A stretch of 64,000 nt of DNA from Gnetum montanum (GCA_015680685.1 MNCI01015627.1:38938-102937), one strand, 5' to 3'; shown: positions 35,861-49,259, numbered from the stretch's first letter. Notes: generated from the letters alone by a model not told the origin. Numbers and translations are program-made.

Positions 35861-37620
35861 ATGAAGAACAACACTAAAACCCCATCAAGGACCTCTAGTA
35901 AGAAGGATGTAATGAAGTGAAGGAGGATCCATGTTAAATTTGATCATTTATTAGATGCTTCTCTACTACTAATTATCTTATCTTATCACCAAGATAAGTA
36001 AGGGAGATGGTGATATGTTCATGGATAGTTTTCAAAGGAACTAGTTATGGTTGCACAATATGATCTTAAAGAGGCTTTGATCAAAAATGGCATGATTAAT
36101 GATCTAGAATATTTCATGGCATCAGAGTCACACTATAGCGAGTATATACCTCATTAGCAATAAGAGATTTGAGATCTATTAGCTAAGGAAGAAGGAGAAT
36201 ATTGTAAAAATTTCTTAGAGAATTCAGAGGATGAGGATGACCAAGTTGTCAAGCAATCTACCATGAAGGCCCATGATTAGGAACAACTCATATGAGCATG
36301 GTTAGAACTCATGGCATAGATCTTCTCTTCAAATTCTAACATTTACATTTATTTAGACCATCTAGTGATGAGGATGTTGCTCTACTATTTGATTAGGGTG
36401 ATTACCATGAACTTAGTGAGCTATTTGTATTCTACAAGAGCATGGTCATGATACAATATAAAATGCATCAACATGGATGATGTTTAACCTACACAAGACT
36501 TACTAATGATGATCATTAATGGTACGTGTAGGCATTCAATAATGGTTACTACCTTCAAGGGATCATTAGTGATTAGTAGAAGCTTTGGTTTTTTTTCATA
36601 GTTTCATTAAGCATGTAAAAACCTCATACAAATCCTTACCTCCTAAATCAATTTAAAAGTGTGTAGACATGCTTAAAGTCTTCTGTGTTAAATTTTAAAA
36701 CTATGCATGCATATCTAATACCTAGAAGGAGATGATTAGATGAAGGTAAGACTTTTGTGAATCCTTAGACATCATCATGGAATGAGACATGAAAGTTTTT
36801 CATTGTTGTCCAAACCATGGCTTTAGATAATGAGAGTAGTTAATTCATATTAAGATAGGAGACAAGAGAGTGTCAAATCAAAGCATTCTTAGATACTATT
36901 ACCAGCATGGAAGGTGAGTGGTGGAAGTAGTAGTTAGCTATGAAGCATAATCATGATCTAGCATGTTGAAGAAAGGTAAATAACATTGAAGGTATGTTTG
37001 AGTCCTCTAATGTAGTTAGGGTCTTGTTGTAAGAGAAAGTTAGAACCACAAAGGCCTTGATAGAGTTGGCCCATAAGGTAAAATAGGTTTGAAAAGTGAT
37101 GGATGAGAAAATAATGACTCCCCTCAAGAATATTGAGGGCAAGGTGGTTGAAGCTATAATAAAAGTCATTGCATCACTAGAACATAAGAAGAAACATGAT
37201 GATAAGGGTAAGATCAAGATTTCATACTTCAAACAAATCCATGAAGATCTAAATGGAGCTTCTTTATCCTCTAGTGATGAGGATCCTTGTAAGTACTATT
37301 TAGATTCTTATGATTCACTATGTTGTATAGTCATGACTCACATGATTTGATGAGATGAGATGAGCTGGGATGCCTTTAAGTCCCAAGTACATAAATAGGG
37401 AAATAAGGAGGACTCCTTACCCTGGCCGATCATGCTACCCTAAAGGTGCATACCCATAGTCTTTGTAGTAGTATCAACAATGGTATGCTCCAAATTATTT
37501 GGCTGCTTCTCCATGGAATCTCCCTTCTCTAATGTAATACTAGATGATGTCTCCCATTAATTCTTACTTTGATGATATTTAAGTAAGTACTTATCAATTT
37601 CCTCAAATGACTTCACAATA
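35861..37620 (+). pseudogene. gag of family B gypsy element (plus copy)
   Basis: A start MKNNTKTPSRTSSKKD at 35861 is followed by many stops. The longest surviving part (37096-37350) reads NIEGKVVEAIIKVIASLEHK and ends in acidic SSDEDPCKYYLDSYDS, matching the minus-strand copy at 44675-45073. Beyond about 37640 a copia LTR follows, so the family B copy is cut there. Confidence 0.65.
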
Positions 37621-37649
37621 GTGTCAACCTTTTGGTATGCTCAAAATGT

Positions 37650-38895
37650 TAAGTAAAATGGAGACAAAAGTTGTTTGCATGGTTGTATGGTTATTGTGTT
37701 TGTAGGACTACGTACATGGAAACCAAGATGAGCTAAAGAGGATAACGAACGAACTATCCAAGAGCTCAAAGGAGGAGATCACACACATGTCTTCAAATGA
37801 ACATCCAAAGACCATAGACAAGGACCTAATATTTTACAAGCAAAGTGGACATCAATAAAGCATACGGAAGATGAAGGTTGTAGACAAGGAATGATGCATT
37901 CATAATGCAAGAAAAAATGAAGAAAGATGTCTCTAGGAAGCAACCGTTGTCTTAGTAGATTTGGGATGAATTTAGAGAAAATTCAAAAAGACATCTTCAA
38001 AAATAGCAAGACATCTTTCCCTAGCCAAATACATGTTTCATGAGGCAAAGATGTCTTTATAGATTTTAGACCAAATCCAAAAAGACATCTTCCACAAGAC
38101 AAAGACGTCTTCTAGAATAGAAACTTTAGGAAGATGTCTTTCAAGAAACAAAGATGTCTTCCCAGATTTGAAGGCAAATTCAGAGGGACATCTCAAGCAC
38201 AAGAAAGATGTCTCCCATGATCATTAGTGATCATTAGCTAGCTGTTGTACAAGTTTCAAGAAGGATTTAGCAACTTGGTAGTTATAAGAAGACTTCATGT
38301 GCATTGGGAAATGTGCAAGCCTTATTGTATTCATTGTACAATCATTTGTAATCATTGAATTCTATGTTGCTCTCCATTGTCTTATCATTTTGGCATTGTA
38401 AAGTGTGTTGTACCTAACTAGGCAAGGATCAACAAATTGAGGTGCAGTCTTTCCTTATAATTATTGTTCTCTTATTGCCCTGTGGGGTTGATGTGCTTGA
38501 GCTTGTTGGGATCTTGCAGGATGGAGGTTTTGGTGTTGCGGTACAACACTCCAGTGTAGAGCTCAAGATTGTAAAGGTTGTGGAAGCCTTGAAACCACAT
38601 TTCCAAGCTTGACGGGACCTTGTAGGATTGAGTGATTGGTGCTATGGCACAACACTTTGGTGCGGGGCTTGAGGACTGTATAGGATGTGGACCCTTCAAC
38701 CACATTTTAAGAGCAAAAAAGTCTAGAGGTATGCTTGCAATCTACCCTTCGAGTGTGAAGTATCCAAGTTGGGGAACGATGTAAATTCATGTGTGTGCTT
38801 TGTTTTATAAAAGTTTAATTTGGGGAACTTATTCATCTCTCTCTCTCTCTCTCTCTCTTCGCCCCCCCCCCTTTTTCTAAGTTCAATGATTTACA
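37650..38895 (+). repeat. Copia 5' LTR (approximate left edge)
   Basis: The right edge is set by the primer site. From about 37920 to 38240 it carries some ten copies of AGACATCT or its reverse AGATGTCT in both directions. A CT microsatellite and C/T run near 38832-38875 lie at its right end. Confidence 0.55.
38832..38875. repeat. (CT)n microsatellite and C/T run
   Basis: CTCTCTCT repeats followed by TTCGCCCCCCCCC and TTTTT lie near the right end of the copia LTR. Confidence 0.9.
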
Positions 38896-38897
38896 AG

Positions 38898-38910
38898 TGG
38901 TATCAGAGCC
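38898..38910 (+). promoter_or_regulatory. Copia primer-binding site (tRNA-iMet)
   Basis: TGGTATCAGAGCC is the perfect plant copia consensus, despite heavy decay elsewhere. Confidence 0.93.
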
Positions 38911-38949
38911 TGGTACTCTTTGTTTCATCATCAACTTCAAGAGCAAATA

Positions 38950-39781
38950 ATGGAGGGGACTTCTTAGACAAAGCCACCCACGTTCGAACGATTCTTCGAA
39001 TCCATGGAATTTGATGTTTGGAAATCAATCTTGGAAGGCTACACTCCACCCATCGACGACACCACCAACATCATCAGGCCTCACAAAAAATGATCTCAAG
39101 AGAAAACGATAAGTTCATGTTTGATTCAAAAGTAAAAAATTGTTTATATTGTACATTGAATAAATCTAAATTCAATGGGGTTGCAAACTGTAAAATGGCC
39201 AAAGAAATTTAGCAAACTTTAGAAGCTACTTATAAAGGAACCTCTATTGTTAAGCAATCAAAACTATTAGTTCTACAAAGTGAATATGATAAACTCAAAA
39301 TGCGAAAAGGACTTACCCAAAAGTAACAACAACATTAAAATGATTAGAACTCTACAACTAAATTTTAGGCCTATGGTCACAACCATGGAGGATATCAGAG
39401 ATTTCTTAACTCTCAGATTTGAGAAACTTCAAAGTGCTCTCATCACCTATGAAATGAATCTCATAAGCAAAGGAGCAATTCAAGAAAAGCCTATCATTCT
39501 AAAGACTACCTTGAAGGAGAAAGAGGTTAATGAGCATGATGAGGGAAATGAAGATGAGATTGCTCTTCTCTCAAGGAGACTACAACAATTTCTTACCAAA
39601 AGAAACAAAGGGACATCTTAGCAATAACAAAGATCAAATTTCTTCAAAGCTAGAGAAAGAGGTAGAAATTTTTTTAAATTCTTCTACTCTAGATTTTTCT
39701 TCCATAGAGTGTTGGATTTGTGAAGGAAGAGGCCATCTAGCCTTCAAATGTCCTAGTGATCCAAATGATAGCAAATTTTAG
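38950..39781 (+). pseudogene. Copia gag with CCHC zinc knuckle
   Basis: It starts at MEGTS (about 38950), with an immediate stop and then PPTFERFFESMEFDVWKSIL, the usual N-terminal copia gag text. It continues through MFDSKVKNCLYCTLNKSKF and the UBN2-like region at 39280-39621 (MIRTLQLNFRPMVTTMEDIR), and ends with the knuckle CWICEGRGHLAFKC (CX2CX4HX4C, about 39712-39753). At least two frame changes and several stops break it. It would package element RNA. Confidence 0.8.
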
Positions 39782-39800
39782 CCATTTTAACCTTACTTCA

Positions 39801-42800
39801 CCGTTGTGAACACTCCTTGGCATGATTCGACAAGTATAAAATAAATGTAAAGAGAGAAGGATTTGTGATGAACCTGTAGTGATCTTTCACATTATTTGTT
39901 GATGTCTTTCGAGTCAATCCTCAAAACATCAACAAAGAGGGGCCAATGAAATACCTCAAAGAAAACTTCAATTGTAAAGAAAGAAGCTTGATAGCCAAAT
40001 TTTGATTATAACTTTGGTTGGATTCAAGAGTAAAAATAAATGCCTTGATTTCCGTTGAAAGATGCTACCTTCTAACCTTGTTTGAAAAAATCTTAGAGTA
40101 TTTTTTCAACATATAAAATCTAATTCATAGCTGAAATTGTTAAAAACACTGTAAATTTTATTACACTACCATAATTAAGCTCAAAATTAAAAAATGTTGG
40201 TAATTGTGGCACAAATCTCAAAATGAAAGTGATAAAAATGCTATAGTTTTGAATCATAAAAATGATTAAAAATTTCATGTAACAATCCAAGAAACTTCTA
40301 AAAGTCTAATCAAAAGAGAAACAACAAATTGTGGTGTATTTAAAAAAATTGACATCAATTTTGAGGCTTTTTGGCAAGAAAACATTTTGTAGCAAAGACC
40401 TTTTTGAGAGTAAAAACCGTTTTTAGCAAGAAGACCCTTTTTGGTAATTAAGCAAAGAGAGACTTTTGCAATGTTTTTAAGCCTTCATCAAGCACTAATT
40501 AAGAACATTAGAGAGAACATGTTGCAACATTTATTTCAATAGTAGATCGATTGAGATAAACACATGTAGGACAATTGCAAAACACACCCTACTTACCTAT
40601 GCCAAATCTTAAAAGATAATTTTAGAAAGATCTCTAAACCATTTATGTTCTCACGCTTTTGAAAGCTAGATGATTTGTACTCTATAAATCTTTGTTTTGA
40701 AATTTTTAGAACATTTAAGATAAAATTTATAGGTATTTTTTATTACGTTTTTTTGCATATTTTTTGCAACATTTCTTAATTTATTCTCAAGTCCAATGTT
40801 GGATCTTGTATTTGTACATTATCATCCATCCTTGCATATTTCACTAAGTAATAGATTTTTTTAAGTCCTTAGGTAATCAACAAGACTACCTAAGGAACTT
40901 CAAATCCTTTTTGAGGCCTATGGATTCTTAGGTAAAATTATTCCACATTGAGATATTGATTTCGAGTGCCAAATTTTTTAGTCATTAGAGCCACATCTTC
41001 AATTTTCTAGATTATGTTCTTATAGAGGAAATATGAGATATTGATGACATACTTCCACATCATGATAGCTAGCATATTAGCCCTCTGAGTAGAGATATCA
41101 AGAAAATGTTTATTTGATGGAAATAAAATTGTGGGAGATGATTTTGTACAAAACATTTTGAACTAGGGGAAGCTTTGACATCTTTACCTCAACTTTTTTC
41201 ATATCAAAGGCCTCTAACCTAACCTTTAACTTGATATTAGGTTCAATTTTTTGGAATCATGACCACGAATTATCTACTTGTTTGTTTGAAAATCCTATAG
41301 CATGTGAGATTGCCCATGTGGAAATAACTAAAGAAACTCAACCAATAAAAGTCACGATACCATCAACTACAAGGTTCCTGTAGATTTCCTCTCCCTCATA
41401 GTATTATCATGTGAAGGTTTGGATGATATAGTTGTAGAAGCTCACCTGCTGTAATAACTTCTTGAACTTAGGAGAACCAAACTCAAGAAAATAATACTAG
41501 TTTTTTTTCTTCATAGATGGGTTACTATCAAGCATCATGAGCACCCACACCCTCTTGGATGTCATAAGCATCCTCTTCATCACCTTTTTCTAGCTCTTTT
41601 GACACTTGTTCGCTTACCTACTACTATGCATGTGCTTGACTTGAGGATTGAGAATGTGATTACCTACTTCTTGATCTACTTTTTGGGTTAGAATAATAGG
41701 AGAATGATTATAGTACCAAAAATAAATAAACATAGGCATAATTGAGGTTAATTAATAAAGTTTCTCATGGTTAAACCTTGAAGCATGAAGGGTTGAGACT
41801 CACCTAAGTGGAAGACCAATCAAGTACCATATGCAATGCAACCCTCATCATTACTAGGTGATACATTTTAGTTCATATGATGTCAAGAAATCAATGCTTC
41901 ATTAGTGAGTCCTCTCTAGAGTAGGCACTTGTCTTCATTACCCTTGTGAAATCCATTGATGAGATACTTGTAGATTCTCAAAAACTAATGAATCATTAGC
42001 ATTAAACACAAGTTCATCCCTTTGGATGGCTAGATCTAATCCTCTACTTTGCTCTATTGATCTTCCTCCAAATATAATCATGGACAATAATGGAGTAGGG
42101 AAGATGAATAATGAATAATGGATGAGAGAGAGAAAAGAAGAGAGTACAACATCATCAAATCCATAGCTAATCATTCAATTAGCTCATAAAGTATGTGAGC
42201 ATGTCCTACATCCCATGAGAGATCTACTACAACATCCTATTACCTTTTCTTATCCATGTAATAGGAATCAACCTCCAATCTCCTTTGTAAGTACAAGGTC
42301 ATAGTAACCACCTCTAGTTCCATCTAGTCTCTATTGTCTTGCAGTCTAGCTATTAGTGCAGACCAAACTAAGGCAATGTTCCATCAAACATCTATAAGTC
42401 AAAATTCTGATTTGGTTTTCCTTATCCATGCACGTATGCATGATAGGCTCTTCAAATTTTACTCTACTAGAAATCTTTCATCAATTTCCTTAGCTATGTT
42501 AATGATCTGAGATTCCTAGGAAAAGCATAATACCATGACCTTCATGAGAAAATATGATGAGTTTGAATCTAGTCAATTCTTGGATCAAGGATGAAGATTA
42601 TTGATCCCTACAACAAACGCTTAGGAATTTAATTGGAAGCAACAATTAATATTACCAAAGTTCATGAAGAAAGAGACTTATAGAAAGGATTTTCTATGAA
42701 GCAAGAAAATCATGGGAATGATTGGAATGCCAGATCACCACTTAGATTCTTTGACTTACATGATCATGAAAATTTCTTCCACCACATGACACATATAGAT

Positions 42801-43389
42801 TTATGGAATGACAAACCTTTCCTAATTATGGTGGCTAGGTGAGGTACCATACACACCTTGATCCAATGACATCAATTAGACCTATCCAATGGTCATAAGA
42901 ATCCTTCATAACACAAACTTTCCATACCATTAACTAAGAACTCATCTAATATTTTGGAGCTCTTACCCTAAGGTGTGGATCCACCACCTGCCCATAGTTC
43001 TAATAGCATTAGTTTCAATAACTTACAATATGAGTTCTTGTTTCCTATTGAATCTAAGCTTGGTTCATTAGTGATGAATGGAAGAAGAGTAGATGGATTA
43101 GTATTGTTGCATGACCATTTTGTTAATCAAAGCTTCATGTTGGATCCATTTGGCACTCTTGCATCATCATTGGATCTATAGCTCATCCATCAATCATTGG
43201 CTTACTAGATGAGCATTTATAATGCACCTTAACTAGTTTTCACACATACAAATAAAAACACCCCAAAAGAAAAGAACATCTCATGATTAATTATCTATGA
43301 AGCTCAAAAAGTGTAAAATTTTAACTAAACACACCAATCTATATTATTTGTATAAAAAAATAGTAGAAAGTAAAATTTTAACATTTTAT
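39801..43389. other. Decayed sequence, nothing recognised
   Basis: This stretch is AT-rich. A run near 40365-40455 repeats AGCAAAGACC/CTTTTT-like text. Short frames at 41938-42174 (-) and 42975-43181 (+) match nothing I know. It may include the rest of the minus-strand family B element, whose protease begins near 43590. Confidence 0.4.
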
Positions 43390-43589
43390 GAAGGATTTCT
43401 CCTCCATGAATAATCCATATCTATCACTTGGGTAGCCTTTGAGGTTAAATTGAGCATTAAGGCTCTTAGGTACACTAGGTGTTGCTCAAAATATGCTTTA
43501 TTTGGCTCGTTTGAATGGATTATGGTCATGGTATAGCAAGACTAGGATGGATCATAGGATATTCTCTTGTAGTTCATCCTTCCAGTCTT

Positions 43590-43790
43590 TTCTCGTTTGT
43601 TGATCTTAAGGTGGAGGTCTTGGAAAACCAACCTAGCATTTGTAGTGCTTAGCCAAGCTCTTCCCATTAGAATAGAAAGATTCTTTTTCATCTTATCTTC
43701 TAATCTAAGCAATAAGAAATCAACAAGATATGATCAACATACAATAGAAGTGATTACATTACATACCTATCCCATGGGGTATGCGTATGA
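43590..43790 (-). pseudogene. Protease C-terminal part, family B
   Basis: The minus strand reads MGRAWLSTTNARLVFQDLHL, matching MGRVWLSIIDACLGICDLSL in the nested element's protease. The active-site half was not located with confidence. Confidence 0.5.
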
Positions 43791-44674
43791 TTAGTTTTCT
43801 AGCTCTAACTGAATGTTGGTACGCTTGAGAGTAGGAAGCCCCAAATCAAGGTACTACTATAATGAGATGACATTGAATCCTAAATCAAAGTCACAGAGAG
43901 CTAGATAATGACCATTTTTAGCAATTTGGATCTCCACTATGGGACTGCTAGGATCTAGTCACTTTCAAGCAAACATCACTCTTTAACTACCTACATTACC
44001 ATCATAAATATAGAGATGGTAAGAAAATCTTTATCAAGTATCACCATGCTATCTTTACCAGATATAACAATGGAAGTCATCCCTAAAGTAGATATTACAG
44101 TTGAATTATGGTCAGAAATGTTCATTAGGATCTCATGAGTGTTATCTTTTATTTAGCTTAACTAATTCTTTTCTTCACAAGGTGAAGTGGAGGATACAAA
44201 CCTAGTCCTACGATTCTCACATCTACACTTGAGGTAAAATTTTCTACTATGGGACCTCAAACTTCCCCCCACAACCAAATCATTAGGTGAATGGTGATAT
44301 TATCTAGATGCATAGATAGAAGTAGGATCATTACCATAGATAATATTACATGATTTGGCCAACCTTGGTTGTGGTTGAATGGGTATCCCACCTGGCATGG
44401 GACCAAGAAGTAGAAGTTGTTACTATTGTTACTGGGAAGCTTGGTTTGTAGGACTATTGAAAGTAGGTAGCTACCATTAAGGTATCATTATTGGATTTTG
44501 ATAAGTATCTACCTATGTAACATAAATGTAAGGATTAGATGGAGATGCCATCTATTATTGCACTAAATTTGAAAGATTCCATAGAGAAGCATCCCAAGGA
44601 TTTGGAGCTTAACACTATTGGTACTATTGCATGGGTTGTGGATAAGCACCAGCAAGATAGTATGAATGACCAAG

Positions 44675-45510
44675 TTATGGGATCATCATTATTTTCCTCT
44701 TAATGAATCTAGGATTTAAAGGTACCCTAGATTGTCTCATCTCATCAATCATGTGAGACATGATTGGGCAGCAATGAGAATCATGAGAGTCTGCATAGTA
44801 TTCATATGACCCCTCATCATTGTAGGAGGATGAGAAAGCCTCATTAGGACATTCTTGAATGCTTTTAGAGTAAGGGAGATTTTCTTTACCCTTATCATCA
44901 TACCTCTTTCTATATTCATGTGGTACAACTGCTTTGGTTGTAGCTTCAACCACCTTACCCTCAATGTCCTTAAGTATAGTGATTGTATTTTTATCCATTG
45001 CATCCAAACTTGGTCCACACAGTGGGCTAAGTTTATCAAGGCTTTGTTTTCTTTGATATGATCTTGTGTTCAAGCCTTAACTATAGTGGGGAGTTCACTG
45101 CTACCTTTAAAATTTTTGGCCTCTCATCTGTGTGATGGATCATAATTGTACTTTTCAACTAATTATCACTTTTACCATTTACCTTCCATGCTAGCAATGA
45201 TGTTTAAGAGAGCTTTAATTTAGACCACAAAATTTTTGTACACCCAGTCCATTGCATACATGTTCATGTGCTCCCTTACCTCCTACCTTATCCCTTCTAC
45301 AACATGCATCAAGTACTTCCTCTGGCTAAAACCATGGTTTGGAAAGCAGTGAGTAGTCTTCATGTGCCTCTTCATGGCGATATCGAGAGGCTCATGGGCT
45401 TCTTGCCTCCATCTAGGAATCTCATTCTAAATGTTCAAAATTTGGACATAGTTCTAAATGTTTTTTTAGAAGGTTTTGACCATGTCTACCCATTATTGAA
45501 TTGATTGGAA
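44675..45510 (-). pseudogene. gag of family B gypsy element (minus copy)
   Basis: An open stretch of 132 residues (45073 down to 44675) has the IEGKVVEATTKAV block and an acidic YEYYADSHDS tail. Upstream, at about 45500-45270, the capsid text HCFPNHGFSQRKYLMHVVEG matches the CPDHGYAQWDQLHHIVDG block of the nested element's gag. Frames are broken. Confidence 0.65.
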
Positions 45511-46189
45511 TGTCAAAGATTTATACCAAGTTTCTACATGTTCAATGAAGGTGCAAAGAAACAACCACAACTTCTATCAATCACATACAATCCCTTGGAG
45601 ATAGCAAGAATTGTTAAAGACTTGTACATAAAGTTGGGGGTTGTCACTAGTATACCCTCTATACATTTGAACATTGACTATGTTGATTTATTTGACTTTT
45701 TTATCATGAACATGCTCCCTTTGAATAGGTGTAGCTTCCATCAACTTGTGATAATCACTCTATTTGAACAAAGGGGAATCATCATTCTCACTAGCAGGTT
45801 TAGAAAAATGAACATGTTGGAACTTGGAAAGGAGATCATCATGTTGAACTATACTCAAAGTGATGGTACATGAATAGGGGCCTAGAAAACCAGCCATGAA
45901 CATCTTTGCACCTTCCATGCTTATCTTGATAATAAGCAGTACAACCGATGGAAAGATCTTATTATTTGAATGCTCAAAGGTAACAAAATCCCTTCAAATT
46001 TTGGGTGCATTACTAGAGGTCTTTGGTGGGTTCTTAGTGCTATCTTCTATTTCATTTTCATTTACAACCTGCACACATATTATTAAAACACACACCTTAT
46101 TTGAATAAAAGTTAAAATTAAGACTGTATAAGTATTTTTGGATAATTCATGAAGGACCTTCCTATCAATAGAGTTATTGATAAGGGTAT

Positions 46190-46450
46190 GACTAATTTTT
46201 GGACTAATGGGATATATCATACAAATCACAATGTGATCTACTTGTAAGCTTAAAAAAAAAAGTTGAGTGGATTTTTAAGAATACTTATGTATATCATTAC
46301 ATTTAAGAAATATAAAAGAGATTATAGTACATGTGATACAAATGAAAACCCATGTTTCCATGGTTAGAGATTAAGAAAAAATTTATGATTTTATATTTTA
46401 TAATTTTTATGGATTTTTTCTTTATAAGAAACAAGTAATAAACACCTATA
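46190..46450. repeat. Direct repeat, left copy (~250 bp)
   Basis: It matches 47870-48130 in the same direction (AAATATAAAAGAGATTATAG, TGATTTTATATTTTATAATT). The two copies bracket the LINE endonuclease fragment about 1.68 kb apart. They may be ends of an unidentified element or a segmental duplication. Confidence 0.75.
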
Positions 46451-47470
46451 CATTGAAATCTCACTTGGGAACATTTTGTTTCTAATTTTTTCCAATCTAT
46501 AATTTTTTCCAATGTATAAATAGATTTTCATCCTTTCTTTATTTATATCCAAAGACTTATGTTTGGCTTTGGCTACTATTACGGTTGCCTCCTTCTTTGT
46601 CATTTTGTATATTTGCCTATTTTCTTACCTACCACTTTGCTACCATTTCTTAAAGAATTTTTTATTATTTTGGATAGCATGTTGTACTTCATCACTTCAT
46701 TTTTATGTACTTTTGGATGTATTTTTTTACCTCTTATTTTACCCAAAATGATCATTCTAATTTTTTGAATGTAGCTTTCCATCTAGTCCCAAATTAAATT
46801 TATAAAGTAATCCTAATTCCAAATGCCTTCATGAAGTAATTATTCTTTAAATAAGATGATGTTATCTTTGTTTAAATTCTATCATTTTATGCTTTTAGTT
46901 CATTTTCTGATGCTATAAAGCTTTGTATAGATCAATTGACATTTATTAGTTGATGTTAAGTTACAAGGCACACTCTAGATATGACCTTGTAGTCTTTTGC
47001 ATAAGGTCCATACTATTATATAATTAAATGTTTTTTCCTTTTCTTGAAATAAGCATTTTTAATTGAAATATCATAGGCACTTGCAAATTACAATAGTAAA
47101 CCTCCCATCTTATTACACTCTGCAAATTCATGTCCTCCACGAATCCTATCATGTCTCATTTTCATAGATCCAACATGATCATTAAAATCCTCTCCAATAA
47201 ATATGCTTTTTTGCTAGGAAATTTCCTAAAGCACCTAATCCATAGAATCTTAAAAATCATTTTTGATAGAATTCTCTAGGCCAATTTGTGGAGCATATAC
47301 ATTGATGATGTTGATGTTCTCATTTCCAAGCCTAACTTTGGTGATATACTTGTATCACTTTATCTTTGATAGATTAATCAATGATGATGCCCACTCCATT
47401 TTGATAATTTTCTTTTCTTTAGTAGAAGAGTTTTTAACATTGGCTTAAATCTTTAGATTTATCACATTTT
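46391..47470 (-). mobile_element. RTE-type LINE fragment (endonuclease)
   Basis: The minus strand shows VGIIIDXSIKDKVIQVYHQ-like text at about 47340-47400, then INIINVYAPQIGLENSI (about 47270-47325), SIFIGEDFNDHVGSM (about 47165-47215) and RIRGGHEF. These are the apurinic endonuclease blocks of RTE-clade LINEs (also seen in craniofacial development protein 2-like proteins). Downstream at 46603-46480 comes the linker KKEATVIVAKAKHKSLDINK. The reverse transcriptase is missing. Frameshifts are present. Confidence 0.7.
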
Positions 47471-47869
47471 CATCTTATTTTTTGGAGGTAGGCAATGTAT
47501 ATTCTTCATCTTCTCATTGTGTTGGTAATTTTAGAGATGTTTTTATTAAGAGTGCTAATGTTCTAATCATTGATTCAAGTATATATCTTATAATTTTGAT
47601 GATTATTTAAAATATTTCTGCATTATTTTCCTTACCCATGTATGCCTTGATTCCATTGCTATGGTTATGTTTCTTTTATATCTCCAAGAGTTATTATTAT
47701 TTTGATAGGCATTTTTTACAATGGTATTATAATACCTAGAGGACTTACATGATTTTTAGAATTTTCAAAGCTCATTATTTTTAGGTAATTATATTCAGGA
47801 TACCATAGGATAACCTATGATAAGATTAAATAATCTTAGTCCTTGGGCTATGATCCCATGATAGGAATC

Positions 47870-48130
47870 CCTCCAGTTTTAGACCAATGGAATATATCAT
47901 ACAAATCATAGTCTGCCCTAGTTGTGAGCTTCAAGAATGATATTGAGTGGATTTCCAGGACTACTCGTGTATGTTATTGCGTTCAAAAAATATAAAAGAG
48001 ATTATAGCACATATGACATAAATGAAAACCCATGTTACCATAGTGAAAGCTTTAGAAAATATTTATGATTTTATATTTTATAATTTTTATGGATTTTGTC
48101 TTTATAAGAAATAAGTGAGAAGCATACATG
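47870..48130. repeat. Direct repeat, right copy (~250 bp)
   Basis: Partner of 46190-46450 at a distance of about 1.68 kb. Confidence 0.75.
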
Positions 48131-48139
48131 TATTATAAT

Positions 48140-48860
48140 CCCACCTAGGAATAGGAGCAATGGTTGTGTTGTAATCCCTCAAGGGGACATGTGCAACACC
48201 ACACATAATACACAAATGTAAATAAAATGGCTCTTAATCACAACCTCAATGACATAATATCATGCCATATAGTTGTGACCTCCTTGGGCAAGGTTGAATC
48301 ATCGTAGTTTATGAAAATGAGAAATGAATATATATTTTTATGGTTTTAATTATTTATAATGTTTTTAATATTTTAACATTTAAGGCATCAATGATGCAAA
48401 AATAAGGAAAACTCATAAGCTTTATTCACCATGCAAACACTAGATTCTACATCAACCAAATGGTTCCAAGCTACGTAACCATGGTAGCACTTTAATAGAG
48501 TCTAGTACATAAAAAATAGGGAAGAAATCATTTAAATAAGGGATGAAGAGCTCTTCACATAAAACTAAATTCCAAAACCCAAAGAAAAATATGTGGAAAT
48601 AAGTTTGTTTTGTATGTAGTTTGTCCCAGGTATTTATAGCTTTTGTAATACAATGGTAGGGACTCACTAATGCCTAGGCATCAATGAAGGTCCATTAACA
48701 TAGTCAAGACTTCCAAAAATATACCAGAAGAGGTTAGAAGACAAAGGTGTCCAAAATAGGACATCAAAGGGATGCATCAATGTAGGTGGTGCATTAGTGT
48801 AGGAAAATTAGCATACCCCTACCCATGACACTTTGTCTTTACTTTCCCGAATAAAAGCTA
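48140..48860 (-). repeat. Family B LTR (minus, partial)
   Basis: In reverse it aligns with parts of 34740-35430 (ATCATGCCATA, the TATTTATA segment, GAAGGTCCATTAACAT, GATGCATCAATG). The copy is old; edges are approximate. Confidence 0.5.
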
Positions 48861-49259
48861 GGATATCTTAAAACATGTTGAAACCTTTTGAGGGTCTCTT
48901 CATGAAGACAAAAACCTCTTGAGAATCCCAAAATATCATCAAAAACTTTAAGTATGAACTAAAAGGCAAGGATACAAACTTGGAAGCTAGAAACCTCAAT
49001 TGTGTTCATGAAAACCACAACCATAGGATGCATGACACACATCCTTGATCTAGGGCTTACAATTAACTTATAAAATACAATTGGATAACTAATCATCCCA
49101 TTAGAGAATTACTAGTACCAAATGAAGATATGGAACAATAATTTTTGAATCCAACTCTTGCATCAAGGAGGCTTTCCTTAAGATAGAGATTCAATTGTAG
49201 GCAAACATGCTCTTGAACTTTGGATTGAGCACATATCCAATAAAGGTCTTGCTAAAAAG
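48861..49259. other. Spacer, nothing recognised
   Basis: AT-rich; no coding frame or element end could be supported between the family B LTR and the decayed frame that starts near 49260. Confidence 0.4.

Larger units (their letters stand above)
37650..39800 (+). mobile_element. Ty1/copia fragment: LTR, primer site, gag
   Basis: TGGTATCAGAGCC at 38898-38910 is the tRNA-iMet primer site of plant copia elements, so the LTR ends at about 38895 (TTTACA). The LTR's left edge was not found; about 37650 is a guess. A decayed gag follows to 39781. No protease, integrase or reverse transcriptase was found after it, so the element is truncated. Confidence 0.75.
43390..48860 (-). mobile_element. Family B gypsy copy (minus) with inserted LINE fragment
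   Basis: Minus-strand order: LTR (about 48140-48860), a stretch holding a LINE piece (46391-47470), gag (about 45510-44675), protease (about 43790-43590). Relation to the plus copy rests on gag (IEGKVVEATTKAVVPHEYRK against IEGKVVEAIIKVIASLEHKK) and on LTR text. Polymerase was not found. Confidence 0.55.
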
